A stretch of 23,605 nt of DNA, taken from positions 1-23,605 of IMG/VR virus record IMGVR_UViG_3300050015_000134; one strand, given 5' to 3'. This DNA is from a virus. The notes beneath the pieces were generated by a model that was not told the DNA's origin, made no database searches, and was given only the letters and a program-made list of their open reading frames with translations. Shown here piece after piece: positions 12,772 to 21,351 of this stretch. Position 1 is the stretch's first letter; every line of letters begins with the position of its first letter. The position numbers were made by a program, and so were the translations under genes.

Positions 12772-13626
12772 ATGGGTATTTTTGAAACTTCAACACCCCC
12801 GGCTGAATCCCCGGTTGAGAACCTTGAAACCGGACACGAAGAAGCGGGGACTGAGGAACTGCAAGCCACGGAGTTACAGGACCAGGAAACCGCAACCACG
12901 GAATCTGGGACTGAAACACCAGCCACTGAGAAAGAAACGCCCTCCGCAGTGGAGCAAGGCGTAGAACAACCTGAGCCTGATTACGCCAAGAAGTACAAAG
13001 AGCTTCAGCGTGACTATACCAAGAAGGCTCAAGAACTGGCCGACCTAAGGCGTCAGGCCCCACAGCCACCCCAACAGGGACAAGGCCAAGGCGCAGACAC
13101 CGAAGCGCTCAACGCCAAATTCATTGATGATTTCAATCGCGACCCGGTAAACACGCTTTACCGCTTCGCCGATGCTATAGCAGATCAAAAGGTTAGGAAC
13201 TATCAACAGCACGTAGAGGGCATGATCGCCCCCCTGTATGAAGGTGAAGCCGCCCGTTCGTTCGCGGCAAACATGAACACGCTGGCGAAGTCTCACCCGG
13301 AGATTAAGACCGACGAGGGGTATCAGAAGTTTTCAGCCAAGGTCAACGAGATCGCGCAGGAGATGGGCAATCCCGGCCTAGTCAATAACCCTCCTAAGCG
13401 AATCCTTGCCCTCGCCGCGACGGAAGCATTCGGAGATAGCAAGGCTGCAATCTATGCCAAGGCCAAGGCCAAAGGAACAGAGGAAGCCTACAACAACATC
13501 CGTGCCAAACAGGGGCTAGGCGGCCCCACTGGTGCAAAACTAAAAGAAGCGCCGAAATCCATTGAGGATCAGGTGGCAGACAGTATTGTGTCAGCCGGAC
13601 GCGGAAGTGGAATCTTCCGGCGCTAA
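12772..13626 (+). CDS. capsid scaffolding protein
   Basis: 284 residues, just upstream of the major capsid gene. The first ~65 residues are acidic, Glu/Thr/Pro-rich and probably disordered. A coiled coil follows (YAKKYKELQRDYTKKAQELA), then a Pro/Gln/Gly linker (PQPPQQGQGQG), a helical body, and a short basic end (GRGSGIFRR) of the sort that contacts the capsid shell. Sequence layout and gene order together indicate an assembly scaffold; residue-level similarity to a named scaffold family is not claimed. AGGTAGG precedes the ATG at slightly long spacing. Confidence 0.8.
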   Translation: MGIFETSTPPAESPVENLETGHEEAGTEELQATELQDQETATTESGTETPATEKETPSAVEQGVEQPEPDYAKKYKELQRDYTKKAQELADLRRQAPQPPQQGQGQGADTEALNAKFIDDFNRDPVNTLYRFADAIADQKVRNYQQHVEGMIAPLYEGEAARSFAANMNTLAKSHPEIKTDEGYQKFSAKVNEIAQEMGNPGLVNNPPKRILALAATEAFGDSKAAIYAKAKAKGTEEAYNNIRAKQGLGGPTGAKLKEAPKSIEDQVADSIVSAGRGSGIFRR

Positions 13627-13647
13627 TAAAAAAGGAGTGAAATAAAA

Positions 13648-14799
13648 ATGGCAGCTATTACAGGAGTAAGAGATACTAATACCACGCTTGCAGCAAAACT
13701 TAAAATCGACATGTCCGAGAAGATTGCTCTATTACGGCCTTCTGCCGCCCCATTTATTACGTTTCTGAAGAGGGCCAAGGGCAACACCATGGCCGCTAAT
13801 AACCCTAAATTCTCGTGGCTCGAAGACGATCTGGACGCACGTTGGGACGCCATCAACGCTGCGGCTGGTTACGCCACTGGCATCACTGATGTGGTGGTAG
13901 TCAACATTACCTACTTCTCCGTTGGTGACATTATAAAGATCCCGAGAACCGGAGAATGTGTTCTAGTTACGGTAGTTACGACAGGCACCAGCACACTGAC
14001 TGTTCTACGTGCCTACGGCACTACCGTAGCCGCAGCCATTGTGGATAAAGACCCCCTGGTTATCATCGGTAACGCCAACGAAGAGGGCGCAGGGGTTCGC
14101 ACCATTAAGTCCTTTAGCGAGACTGAGGTATATAACTTGTGCCAGATTTTTAAAACTCCATTTGGCGTTACAAACACCCAGAACGCCACCGACATGTATG
14201 GCGGCAACGATTTAAGCTACCAACAGAAGAAGAAAGGCATTGAGCATACTGTAGACATTGCCAGAGCCTTCTACTTCGGAGAATTGAAACTAGACACCAC
14301 CGGCACCCACCCGCGCAGGACTACTAGCGGCTTGCTGAAATTTATGGCTAAGAACAACTACGACGCTTCCGGTGCACTGACTCAGAGTGAGTTTGACCAG
14401 AACGTCTGCGAAGTGGCGTTTAAGTACGGTAGCAAAGAAAAACTCATGCTGGCATCTGCCCGCATCCTTTCCGTAATAAACGGCTGGGCACTTGGCAAAC
14501 TAGAAATATCCCAGGGAGAGGACACCTTCGGCCTGTCTGTAACTAAGTATGTGTCTCCCTTCGGCGTGCTAAACATCGTCTATGAACCTCTCTTTGAGGG
14601 TGTTGTTTACGGTGGCCAGGCCGCAATCATCGACGTGGAGAACGTCAGATACCGTCCACTGAAAGGCCGCGATACTTCACTCTCGACCAACATCCAAGCC
14701 AACGACATCGACGGTCGCACCGACCAGTATCTTACCGAGGCCGGCCTGGAAGTACGCCTGCCTGAGACCCACGCTCTACTCACCGGAGTTACATCGTAA
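13648..14799 (+). CDS. major capsid protein (SU10-type, HK97 fold)
   Basis: 383 residues. AAAAGGAGTG precedes the ATG. The sequence matches the SU10 major-capsid pattern: an N-terminal arm (PFITFLKRAKGNTMAANNPKF with FSWLEDDLDARW), a central FSVGDIIKIPRTGECVLVTV strand pair, VIIGNANEEGAG, YNLCQIFKTPFGVTNTQNA, EHTVDIARAFYFGELKL, and a C-terminal SPFGVLNIVYEPLFEG with LPETHALLTGV. This forms the icosahedral shell. No N-terminal prohead protease processing domain is visible, in keeping with a separate scaffold gene. Confidence 0.92.
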   Translation: MAAITGVRDTNTTLAAKLKIDMSEKIALLRPSAAPFITFLKRAKGNTMAANNPKFSWLEDDLDARWDAINAAAGYATGITDVVVVNITYFSVGDIIKIPRTGECVLVTVVTTGTSTLTVLRAYGTTVAAAIVDKDPLVIIGNANEEGAGVRTIKSFSETEVYNLCQIFKTPFGVTNTQNATDMYGGNDLSYQQKKKGIEHTVDIARAFYFGELKLDTTGTHPRRTTSGLLKFMAKNNYDASGALTQSEFDQNVCEVAFKYGSKEKLMLASARILSVINGWALGKLEISQGEDTFGLSVTKYVSPFGVLNIVYEPLFEGVVYGGQAAIIDVENVRYRPLKGRDTSLSTNIQANDIDGRTDQYLTEAGLEVRLPETHALLTGVTS

Positions 14800-14805
14800 A
14801 AAAAG

Positions 14806-14831
14806 GGGAGGCTATATGCCTCCCTATCTTT
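14806..14831 (+). terminator. terminator or attenuator after the capsid gene
   Basis: GGGAGGC (14806-14812) pairs with GCCTCCC (14818-14824) around TATAT, followed by TATCTTTTCC. A partial terminator here would make the capsid transcript more abundant than downstream genes. Confidence 0.7.
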
Positions 14832-14861
14832 TCCTCAATCTAAAATGAAAGGTTGTTGTTT

Positions 14862-15077
14862 ATGACTAAGTTTTTATCTAAGTGTCCCAATCAGGTTATC
14901 TGTGTGAAACCTAACCGTGTTCAGATATTCGACGGCATCGCCGTTCCGGTTCCAGGCCAAACCATTCGCTTCAACAGTGGGGAGTATGAGGCTACCGACA
15001 GGAAAGAAATCGACTTCCTACGCAAGCACAGCCTCTTCGGTAGGGGCATAACGGAGGTTAACGAGGGGGTAAGATAG
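14862..15077 (+). CDS. small head-completion-type protein
   Basis: 71 residues starting MTKFLSKCPNQVICVKPN. ATG 14862 has GAAAGG 9 bases upstream; TTG 14853 lies within that spacing. The layout, a beta-rich start (RVQIFDGIAVPVPGQTIRF), then NSGEYEATDRKEIDFLRKHS, is common for small proteins between capsid and connector genes in Firmicutes phages, where the last segment reads 'G.Y.T.D.KEIEFLR.H..FG'. A structural role near the shell is likely but undetermined. Confidence 0.75.
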   Translation: MTKFLSKCPNQVICVKPNRVQIFDGIAVPVPGQTIRFNSGEYEATDRKEIDFLRKHSLFGRGITEVNEGVR

Positions 15078-15590
15078 ATGGCAAAAGATATACAGCCTGT
15101 AGAACTAACGGGAAGTAATACGCGAAAGCAACCTGTAGTTGCAAGTATACTAATCGGCACAGGCGCGGCACATACCGCAGGTGATATCGTGTCAACGGAC
15201 GCAGGGGCGATACTACAGTTCAACACGGGACTTCCTGCTGGCAACGGCGGGGTAATATTAAGCTCATATGCATATACCGACAACGATGCCGTTTTCTCAG
15301 GTGGTGCAGGTTATACCCTATATTTATTTACTGCCTCTCCTACCGCACAGGCCGACAATGCGGTTTATAATTTGGCGGTTGCCGACCTATCCAAAGCCAT
15401 AGGCAAGATAATCCTTAGTACCCTCCCCGACAAAGGGGATAGTTGCTCAATATCAGATTTTGGACACAATGTAGATTTTGCACTAGCTGTTGCGGACACT
15501 AAACTCTATGGCAAACTGGTATGCAACGGTGGGGAAACAACCATTAGCGGCAAAACCATCACTATTAATCTTGGCATAGCGGCGTTGTAG
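15078..15590 (+). CDS. beta-rich structural protein
   Basis: 170 residues, starting directly after the preceding stop behind GAGGGGGTAAG. The protein is Gly/Ala/Thr-rich with alternating strands (GAGYTLYLFTASPTAQADNA, then TTISGKTITINLGIAAL), resembling a head-decoration or fibre-like beta domain. A very similar residue profile is seen in the gene at 12086, though no clear alignment is evident by eye. Family unknown. Confidence 0.65.
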   Translation: MAKDIQPVELTGSNTRKQPVVASILIGTGAAHTAGDIVSTDAGAILQFNTGLPAGNGGVILSSYAYTDNDAVFSGGAGYTLYLFTASPTAQADNAVYNLAVADLSKAIGKIILSTLPDKGDSCSISDFGHNVDFALAVADTKLYGKLVCNGGETTISGKTITINLGIAAL

Positions 15591-15601
15591 GGGGTGATGA
15601 T

Positions 15602-16198
15602 ATGTTGCCTATAATGAGACAGATATTACTAAGCAGTAAAAGGGCTATCGTTAGAGATAGTTTTGACCGCGCCAACAACGCCTCCAGTCTAGGCAATGCC
15701 GATACAGGGCAAGCGTGGGTGAATGTATTGACCCCCGTATGGGGAATATCAGGCAATATGGCCTATGTATCTAGCGGGAGCAGTATTGTCGCCATTGCAG
15801 TTATAAATGCCGCTAAAAGCAAATTAATAATATCTATGGATGCTTTATGGAAAACAGGTGATCAAGCAGCAATTGTTTTCCGCTGTGATGGTACTTATGA
15901 CAATGTTTTTAGATGGCTTATTTCCGAATTAGGCACTAAGTTATTGCTTGTAAAAAAAGTAGGCGGAGGCTCTACAACAGTTCTAGCAGATATCCCATTT
16001 TCCCCAGTAAATAATACAGTCTATAATCTAAAGGTTGTGACTAATGGCAATCAAATAAGGTGTTATGTTGATAATTTAGAGAAACTATCCACAGTAGACA
16101 CGAATTTAGTATCAAACACATATTGCGGTATGCAAACATATAACTATGATAGAGTACCAACGTCAACCTTTGATAACTTTAAAGTGGAGGCGATATAA
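15602..16198 (+). CDS. LamG/concanavalin-like jelly-roll protein
   Basis: 198 residues. GGGGGTGATG lies before ATG 15602. The sequence has the pattern of a concanavalin A-like (LamG/DUF1080-like) sugar-binding jelly roll: DSFDRANNASSLGNADTGQ, a WGISGNMAYV strand, AIVFRCDGTYDNVFRWLI, YNLKVVTNGNQIRCYVDNL and a final FDNFKVEAI. Phages use such domains as decoration or adhesion modules that bind glycans. Its location inside the head module, rather than among tail fibres, suggests a capsid-surface decoration. The stop is TAATG-coupled to the next gene. Base composition (AT-richer) differs from its neighbours, hinting at separate acquisition. Confidence 0.75.
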   Translation: MLPIMRQILLSSKRAIVRDSFDRANNASSLGNADTGQAWVNVLTPVWGISGNMAYVSSGSSIVAIAVINAAKSKLIISMDALWKTGDQAAIVFRCDGTYDNVFRWLISELGTKLLLVKKVGGGSTTVLADIPFSPVNNTVYNLKVVTNGNQIRCYVDNLEKLSTVDTNLVSNTYCGMQTYNYDRVPTSTFDNFKVEAI

Positions 16199-16467
16199 TG
16201 AAGTATTATCTTGCCCCCACTATTGGATCAGGAACAGAACAGGATTCGTATAGACCTAAAGTATCTAACTATAATTGCAGTTGGGTGGCAATATACGAAA
16301 CTCCTGAACAGAATAACGCTATCGTTGCAGTAAAAGCCACTGATGAAGTATTGGCACAGATAACCTCGGATTCTGAAATAACCTATCTGGGGGATGATGG
16401 TGATGCCATGACAACAGAGGAATTTCAGAGAATTTGTCCTGATGGTAAGGTGATGGTATATGGCTAA
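16198..16467 (+). CDS. hypothetical protein
   Basis: 89 residues, ATG coupled to the LamG gene (TAATG). The sequence looks like a small mixed alpha/beta domain: VSNYNCSWVAIYETPEQNNAIVAV split by turns, then ATDEVLAQITSDSEITYLGDD and TTEEFQRICPD. A similar layout (strand with an 'A.V.A.....L..I....' helix) occurs in unnamed phage small proteins. Function unknown. Confidence 0.7.
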   Translation: MKYYLAPTIGSGTEQDSYRPKVSNYNCSWVAIYETPEQNNAIVAVKATDEVLAQITSDSEITYLGDDGDAMTTEEFQRICPDGKVMVYG

Positions 16468-16636
16468 AGGTGAAGAAGTTAAAACAGCGAAGGCATTAAA
16501 GACTAAGAAAGACCTGAAAGATGCTCGTAAAAACGCTAAAATTGAACTCCAAGAAGGCGAGAACAAGAAGGATTTTATCACACGGCTTGGTAAACAAGTT
16601 TGCGGTGAGACTTTCACTTTGCCAACAGTCTTATAG
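16460..16636 (+). CDS. 58-residue Lys-rich hypothetical protein
   Basis: ATG 16460 overlaps the end of the previous gene by 8 bases and has AAGGTGATG upstream. The sequence is a long basic helix (TAKALKTKKDLKDARKNAKI) followed by QEGENKKDFITRLGKQVCGE and a short TFTLPTVL end. It is likely to be a real coupled gene too short for most gene callers. Function unknown. Confidence 0.6.
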   Translation: MAKGEEVKTAKALKTKKDLKDARKNAKIELQEGENKKDFITRLGKQVCGETFTLPTVL

Positions 16637-16690
16637 AACTAAATGGATTGCGTTAGTTGAATAACAACTCCCAGAAAGGGGGTCTTTTTT

Positions 16691-16894
16691 ATGTCCCAAG
16701 AGATAAGATGCGTCAACTGTAACACCGTTCTGGCCTCCCTAAGAAGCCGGACAATGATCATTAAGCCCGTTGACCCGGAAATACCCGAGTTCCATTTATC
16801 TGAACGTGACAAGGATGAAACGACATCACCGCCAACCTATAATCCCAAAGAGCTAATCTGCCCATCATGCGGCGCAGTGAATAAGATTTACTAA
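16691..16894 (+). CDS. zinc-ribbon protein, Com-like
   Basis: 67 residues with two CxxC knuckles: C7-x2-C10 (RCVNCNTVL) and C57-x2-C60 (LICPSCGAVNK), joined by a long acidic linker. This is the layout of small phage zinc ribbons such as the Mu Com-type proteins, which can act in translation control; here only the metal-binding fold is sure. GAAAGGGGG precedes the ATG. Confidence 0.75.
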   Translation: MSQEIRCVNCNTVLASLRSRTMIIKPVDPEIPEFHLSERDKDETTSPPTYNPKELICPSCGAVNKIY

Positions 16895-16917
16895 TACCTC
16901 TGAAAGGGGGTTTTGTT

Positions 16918-17556
16918 TTGACAGTAGACGAGATTATTTCGCAATGTCTCAAGGCTATAGGCGAGGACGATCCAACCGCTCCGGTAGAAATGACCCGCGT
17001 CGAGTGTCTCACACTGATCAATCAACTCTACCGCAACGATATTGCCAAACGGCTGAAGAACCTCGCCACCTACTCCTACGACGCGAGTGACGCGGCACAT
17101 ACCATCACCGCAGGAGTTGGCACTCTGCCGAGCGACTATATGACTCCGTCCCGTGTCTACGACGGAGATGCGCCGACTAATGAACCATTGACGCAGATAT
17201 TCGACATTGAGGATAAGGTTGCCGCGACCGATGCGACAAGCCAGTACATGGTGCCGAGCACGACACAAATATGGATATTCGGGTCCACCCCAACGAACAT
17301 GCTCAAACTATACTACTACTCCAAGCCTGATGTGCTGATAGACAGTAGCGCATCATCCCCAACGGCGCTGAAAGAGGAATTTCACGTTGACCCGTTTGTT
17401 GTGCATATCAAAGAGACATATGCCATAAGGAATAACGATCTAGCCGATATGTTCGACCTGAAGGCTCTCAAACTGGACATTCTGAAAGCCATTGAGGAAG
17501 CTCACGGCATTGAGAAGGCAGACAGCGAACCTCCGTATATTAAGGTGGAATGGTGA
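16918..17556 (+). CDS. head-tail adaptor protein
   Basis: 212 residues from TTG 16918, with AAAGGGGG 7 bases away. The N-terminal helices (TVDEIISQCLKAIGEDDPTA), the ECLTLINQLYRNDIAKRL helix, a central beta part with LPSDYMTPSRVYDGD and IWIFGSTPTNMLKLYYYSKP, and a C-terminal helix (LDILKAIEEAHGIEK) are the recurrent layout of podovirus adaptors that ring the portal (P22 gp4 / HK97 gp6-like). Position between capsid and tail hub supports this. The call rests on layout more than on a diagnostic motif. Confidence 0.7.
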   Translation: MTVDEIISQCLKAIGEDDPTAPVEMTRVECLTLINQLYRNDIAKRLKNLATYSYDASDAAHTITAGVGTLPSDYMTPSRVYDGDAPTNEPLTQIFDIEDKVAATDATSQYMVPSTTQIWIFGSTPTNMLKLYYYSKPDVLIDSSASSPTALKEEFHVDPFVVHIKETYAIRNNDLADMFDLKALKLDILKAIEEAHGIEKADSEPPYIKVEW

Positions 17557-17557
17557 T

Positions 17558-20500
17558 ATGGCATACGACCGCATAAAACAGCGCACAGGCCGCAATCGAG
17601 GCCGCAACTCCCAACCCCTCTCGGTACCTCAGCAGGACTGGCGAGGGGTTAACTATGTGGACGACATCTATTCTATAGCCGCGCATCAACTCCCGTTTGC
17701 CCAAAACGTTGACCTGGGCAACCCCATCGGCAGCATCACAAAACGGGCAGGCCGCGAATCGCTGTTTGCCTCTCTTGGAGCCGGTCAGGTGTTGGGCCTG
17801 CACGCTTGGGAGCATAGTGACGGAGACAAGTTGATCGAGGCATGGGGAAAGAACCTCTACCTGCTGTCCGGCGCATCCGGTAGCATTGCCAAGACCTCGC
17901 AGGCTGATTGGGAAGCAGGGGTACGGTCACATATTGACACAACCACCTCACCCGGTGACATCCAGATGGTCACCGGCACTGACTTCACTGAAGAGGACAC
18001 GCTGACCGCCGACTTTGACGGTACGCACAGTCACACCAAGGCGGTTAGTGACCATGTGGAGTTAGTTCCTGCTGATACTGCGGTTAACGGAATTACCACG
18101 CTTGGTGCCACTTCTATATTTACCACTAGTGGCCACGATGAGGTTGGTTGGAAGTTTACAGTAGGGGCCAAGGCGCTTACCTGTACGAAACTAAGGCTGT
18201 ATGCAGGAAGTACTGGTAGCAAGACCGTTCGGTTATGGCGGGTAAGCGACAAGGCGTTGCTTGCCTCAGTGAATGTTTCAAGCGTTGACGGGGTATGGGT
18301 AGAGGCATCAATAACCCCCGTGACCATTGCGGCGAATACGGCCTATGTGGTTTCCTACGACCTTAGCGCTGGTAAGAATTATAGGACTGTCCCAAGAACA
18401 TCCAACACCTACAGTTCCGTGATTACCTGTAATGAAGGCCGTTATCTCGCGTCTGGCGGTGGCACTTTTCCCACGACCGTTGATAGCACCGACATCCAGG
18501 GTATCGTGGATATCGTTATCACCGACGCCTATTACAACACCGCCGGTGTCTACACCCACCACGAGCAGAACATAAGCGCGGCGAGAGAGATTGCAAACGC
18601 CACGATAACCTACGACAAAACCACCCCGGCTAATACCACTCTAACAGTTGAGGCCAGGGTTTCAACCGATGGAGGAGCGAACTGGGGCGCATGGACGGCT
18701 AGGGCAAGCGGTGAAGCAATAATTACCGCTGGAACAGACGTAAGCGGCTACCGTGTTCAGTGGAGAACAAACCTTGCGTCAACAGATGGGGTGAATACGC
18801 CCACACTAAACAGCGTAACGGTATCCGTGGTTGCGGTGCATTATGCCGAAGGGATATGGGAATCACCCGCGTACGACCTGGGCAACACCCCCTTGACGGC
18901 AACCCTGTCATGGGTGGCAACCACCCCGGCAGGTACGACCGTAACGGGTTACGCCGCAGGGTCCGGAAATGGTACGGTGTTCGGTGACTACCAGGAGTTA
19001 ACAGCAATCGGGGATGCGATCCCATTGTCGCGGTTCATCAAGGTAAAGTTTGTTTTAGCAAGTCCGACGAGCACTACGCCCACGGCAAGCAGTCTACTGG
19101 TTAGCTACTCAACCTCCTACACCCAGGCGCACAAGCTGGACATATCTCCCCTGGGCAGGACAGCCAACGAGCTTACAGGCAACCGTGTGCGGATGCAGGA
19201 CTATGATGACAGGTGCTATTGTGCGGACGACTTGAGGTCGTTTGTTCTGTATGTGGACGATGCTACGGCAGTCACCGGGACGGCGCAGGCGGGAGCCGCG
19301 ACCACGATTAGGCTAGCGGCAGGCGCCTCAGCAGTCAACGACTTTTTCAATAACGCTTTTATCACTATCACCGGGGGAACGGGAGTAGGCCAGGTACGGT
19401 TCATCTCCGACTACAACGGATCTACCAAGGACGCCACGGTAGCGGCATGGACGACCAACCCGGCGAACGATTCAACCTATGCCATCGGTTCAGCCGTGAA
19501 GGCACGCAAGGCTGGGGTAGATGCACCAGCGGCGTCCCTGACCTCTGCGGCAGGGGCAGGAACGGGTTTGACGGGCAACTACTACTATAAGTATACCTAC
19601 GTCAACGCTGACGGCTACGAGAGTAACCCTTCGCCTGCAAGCACGGTGCTGAACCTGTCAAACAAGGATGCAGCATTATCCGTCATTGCAGTAGGTGGAG
19701 TAACGATTGCATCAAGGAAGATTTACCGCACCAAGGCAGGCGGCTCGGTCTATTACTACGTCCACACTATTGCCGACAACACCACGACGACCTACACGGA
19801 CGCTGCGGCTGACGGGACACTGACCGAACTCATGCTGGACAACAACAACATCCCGCCTAACGCCTCGATAGTGTTTGAGTTCTTGTCGTATATGTTCTAT
19901 GCCAACAATGACGAATTATGGTTCTCAAAGGCTGGATCACCGGAGCAGGTTCCAAACATCACCGGTGACCGGACGCTGATTGTCTGCCCGAGTACAATTT
20001 TGGACATCAAGAGTAATCCGATGGCCTTGATTCCGCAGGGCGAGAACTTCATTGCACCGATAACGACCAATACAGGTTTTGTCTTTGACAGCGACCCAAC
20101 CATTGACACCACGCGCATGAAGCTAATCGACAAGAACGGCTCACTCTCCTTCGAGGCAAGCGACATTTGCATCGACCCACAGATGAGAAGTATCCTGGTG
20201 TTCCCGACGAATACGGGCGTTAGGTTATTGCTCCCAGGCTTGCAGGAGGAATCCATTGAGTCTGTGCCATTGAGCAGAAATATCCAGACTTACTTTGACC
20301 GCACGGTGAACCGGGGGAGCATGGCCGGGATTTTCTTTAACTCCTACTACATTTTGTCGATGGAATACCAAGACCCGGCCAAGGTGTCGTCTGAGTGGTT
20401 GACGTTCTGCTACGATTTTCGGACTAGCGAATGGTACGGGCCGTGGACGTTTGGGGCTTCCTGCTACTGTATTAGTGGGGCCGTGCTGTATGCTGGCGAC

Positions 20501-20899
20501 CCGGCAGTAGGTAAGATATATCACATGTTCAGCGGCAATTCCGATGATGGGTCGAACGTCAAAATGGTAGCAGACCTGCAAATGCTATCGCCGGCCGGGG
20601 AGAACCATATCCACAAGTTCAACAACTTCATGGCCATGGTGAGCGCAGAGAGTAATACAGTTTCGACGACCATTGCCGCCAAGGTGGATGATAGGGAGGC
20701 TACTATCAACCTGGGCGTTCTGACAGATGCCTTCATCGGAGAGAAGCGGCCTGGGCATGACAACATCAGGAGCAAGAAGTACAAAATCCCTCTGGCGAGG
20801 GGGAGCACGTTGTCTTACAGGATTACGGATGATAGCGTGAATCCGTTTAGCTTGCAGAAAATTATTACCGAATGTACGCCGTTGCCACTAAAAGGATAA
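17558..20899 (+). CDS. large tail-hub/nozzle-like protein with inserted beta domains
   Basis: 1113 residues from ATG 17558, two bases after the preceding stop. The N-terminus (GVNYVDDIYSIAAHQLPFAQ, then a GSITKRAGRESL motif) is the signature of short-tail stabilisation or nozzle proteins. The C-terminal ~270 residues (YMFYANNDELWFSKAGSPEQ, FVFDSDP, LVFPTNTGVRLL, FCYDFRTSEWYGPW) read as beta-propeller strands, as in P22 gp10-type hubs. Inserted between are a DUF4082-like module (~190-325: GWKFTVGAKALTCTKLRLYA, TVRLWRVSDKALLASV, NTAYVVSYDLSAG), two sandwich repeats (~345-530), an ITGGTGVGQVRFISDYNG module and an FN3-like domain (YYYKYTYVNADGYESNPSP). It closes the head and forms the short tail; the inserts may bind host sugars. 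It ends at a UUCG-capped hairpin. Confidence 0.8.
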   Translation: MAYDRIKQRTGRNRGRNSQPLSVPQQDWRGVNYVDDIYSIAAHQLPFAQNVDLGNPIGSITKRAGRESLFASLGAGQVLGLHAWEHSDGDKLIEAWGKNLYLLSGASGSIAKTSQADWEAGVRSHIDTTTSPGDIQMVTGTDFTEEDTLTADFDGTHSHTKAVSDHVELVPADTAVNGITTLGATSIFTTSGHDEVGWKFTVGAKALTCTKLRLYAGSTGSKTVRLWRVSDKALLASVNVSSVDGVWVEASITPVTIAANTAYVVSYDLSAGKNYRTVPRTSNTYSSVITCNEGRYLASGGGTFPTTVDSTDIQGIVDIVITDAYYNTAGVYTHHEQNISAAREIANATITYDKTTPANTTLTVEARVSTDGGANWGAWTARASGEAIITAGTDVSGYRVQWRTNLASTDGVNTPTLNSVTVSVVAVHYAEGIWESPAYDLGNTPLTATLSWVATTPAGTTVTGYAAGSGNGTVFGDYQELTAIGDAIPLSRFIKVKFVLASPTSTTPTASSLLVSYSTSYTQAHKLDISPLGRTANELTGNRVRMQDYDDRCYCADDLRSFVLYVDDATAVTGTAQAGAATTIRLAAGASAVNDFFNNAFITITGGTGVGQVRFISDYNGSTKDATVAAWTTNPANDSTYAIGSAVKARKAGVDAPAASLTSAAGAGTGLTGNYYYKYTYVNADGYESNPSPASTVLNLSNKDAALSVIAVGGVTIASRKIYRTKAGGSVYYYVHTIADNTTTTYTDAAADGTLTELMLDNNNIPPNASIVFEFLSYMFYANNDELWFSKAGSPEQVPNITGDRTLIVCPSTILDIKSNPMALIPQGENFIAPITTNTGFVFDSDPTIDTTRMKLIDKNGSLSFEASDICIDPQMRSILVFPTNTGVRLLLPGLQEESIESVPLSRNIQTYFDRTVNRGSMAGIFFNSYYILSMEYQDPAKVSSEWLTFCYDFRTSEWYGPWTFGASCYCISGAVLYAGDPAVGKIYHMFSGNSDDGSNVKMVADLQMLSPAGENHIHKFNNFMAMVSAESNTVSTTIAAKVDDREATINLGVLTDAFIGEKRPGHDNIRSKKYKIPLARGSTLSYRITDDSVNPFSLQKIITECTPLPLKG

Positions 20900-20921
20900 G
20901 ATCCGCCTTCGGGCGGATCTT
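20898..20921 (+). terminator. UUCG-tetraloop terminator
   Basis: AAGATCCGCC (20898-20907) pairs with GGCGGATCTT (20912-20921) around TTCG. This is a very stable 10-bp hairpin, but the T run after it is short. Confidence 0.7.
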
Positions 20922-20980
20922 TACATGGGGGCTTGTCTTGGGTTATCATTAATTCAGAATCTAATGTAGGAGTGATACCC

Positions 20981-21295
20981 ATGTACGGCTTGGTTTTAGG
21001 CTTAATGCTCACGGTGGCAACGGCAACTACCCCGATCAACGCACCACCTACAACAAACAGCGAGGTTTTTGGCCCTCCAAGTTATGAGGAGTGGGTGAAA
21101 AATCCTGGCATCAACTACATTGAAGAAGCTAAAATACTGTATCCCGAAGAGTTTAATCAACCACAGACCTATTCCTTTGGATATGAATGTTTACTTAGGC
21201 AAGGAATCATCGGTACACCGGAGGCCGCTTTGATGCACGGCGCGCCACCAGGCATGAAATATGACCCTAAATTGTTCACCAGTACTGATAAGTAA
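20981..21295 (+). CDS. secreted/anchored small protein sharing a module with the next gene
   Basis: 104 residues from ATG 20981, with TAGGAGTGAT upstream (the open frame to 20933 lacks a ribosome site). A hydrophobic N-terminus (LVLGLMLTVATA, residues 4-15) suits a signal peptide or anchor. The body carries PGINYIEEAKILY (42-54), LLRQGIIGTP (71-80) and LMHG (84-87). The same three blocks occur in the same order in the next protein at residues 17-29, 64-73 and 77-80. It therefore looks like a stand-alone copy of that N-terminal module. Function unknown; flanked by strong hairpins on both sides, so it may be expressed on its own. Confidence 0.7.
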   Translation: MYGLVLGLMLTVATATTPINAPPTTNSEVFGPPSYEEWVKNPGINYIEEAKILYPEEFNQPQTYSFGYECLLRQGIIGTPEAALMHGAPPGMKYDPKLFTSTDK

Positions 21296-21306
21296 AAAGC
21301 AAAAGC

Positions 21307-21337
21307 AACACCCTCCAGTCGGGGGTGTTTTTATTTT
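21307..21337 (+). terminator. Rho-independent terminator
   Basis: AACACCC (21307-21313) pairs with GGGTGTT (21323-21329), followed by TTTTTATTTT. Strong terminator between the two module-sharing genes. Confidence 0.85.
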
Positions 21338-21351
21338 AGGAGGTGCTTATT

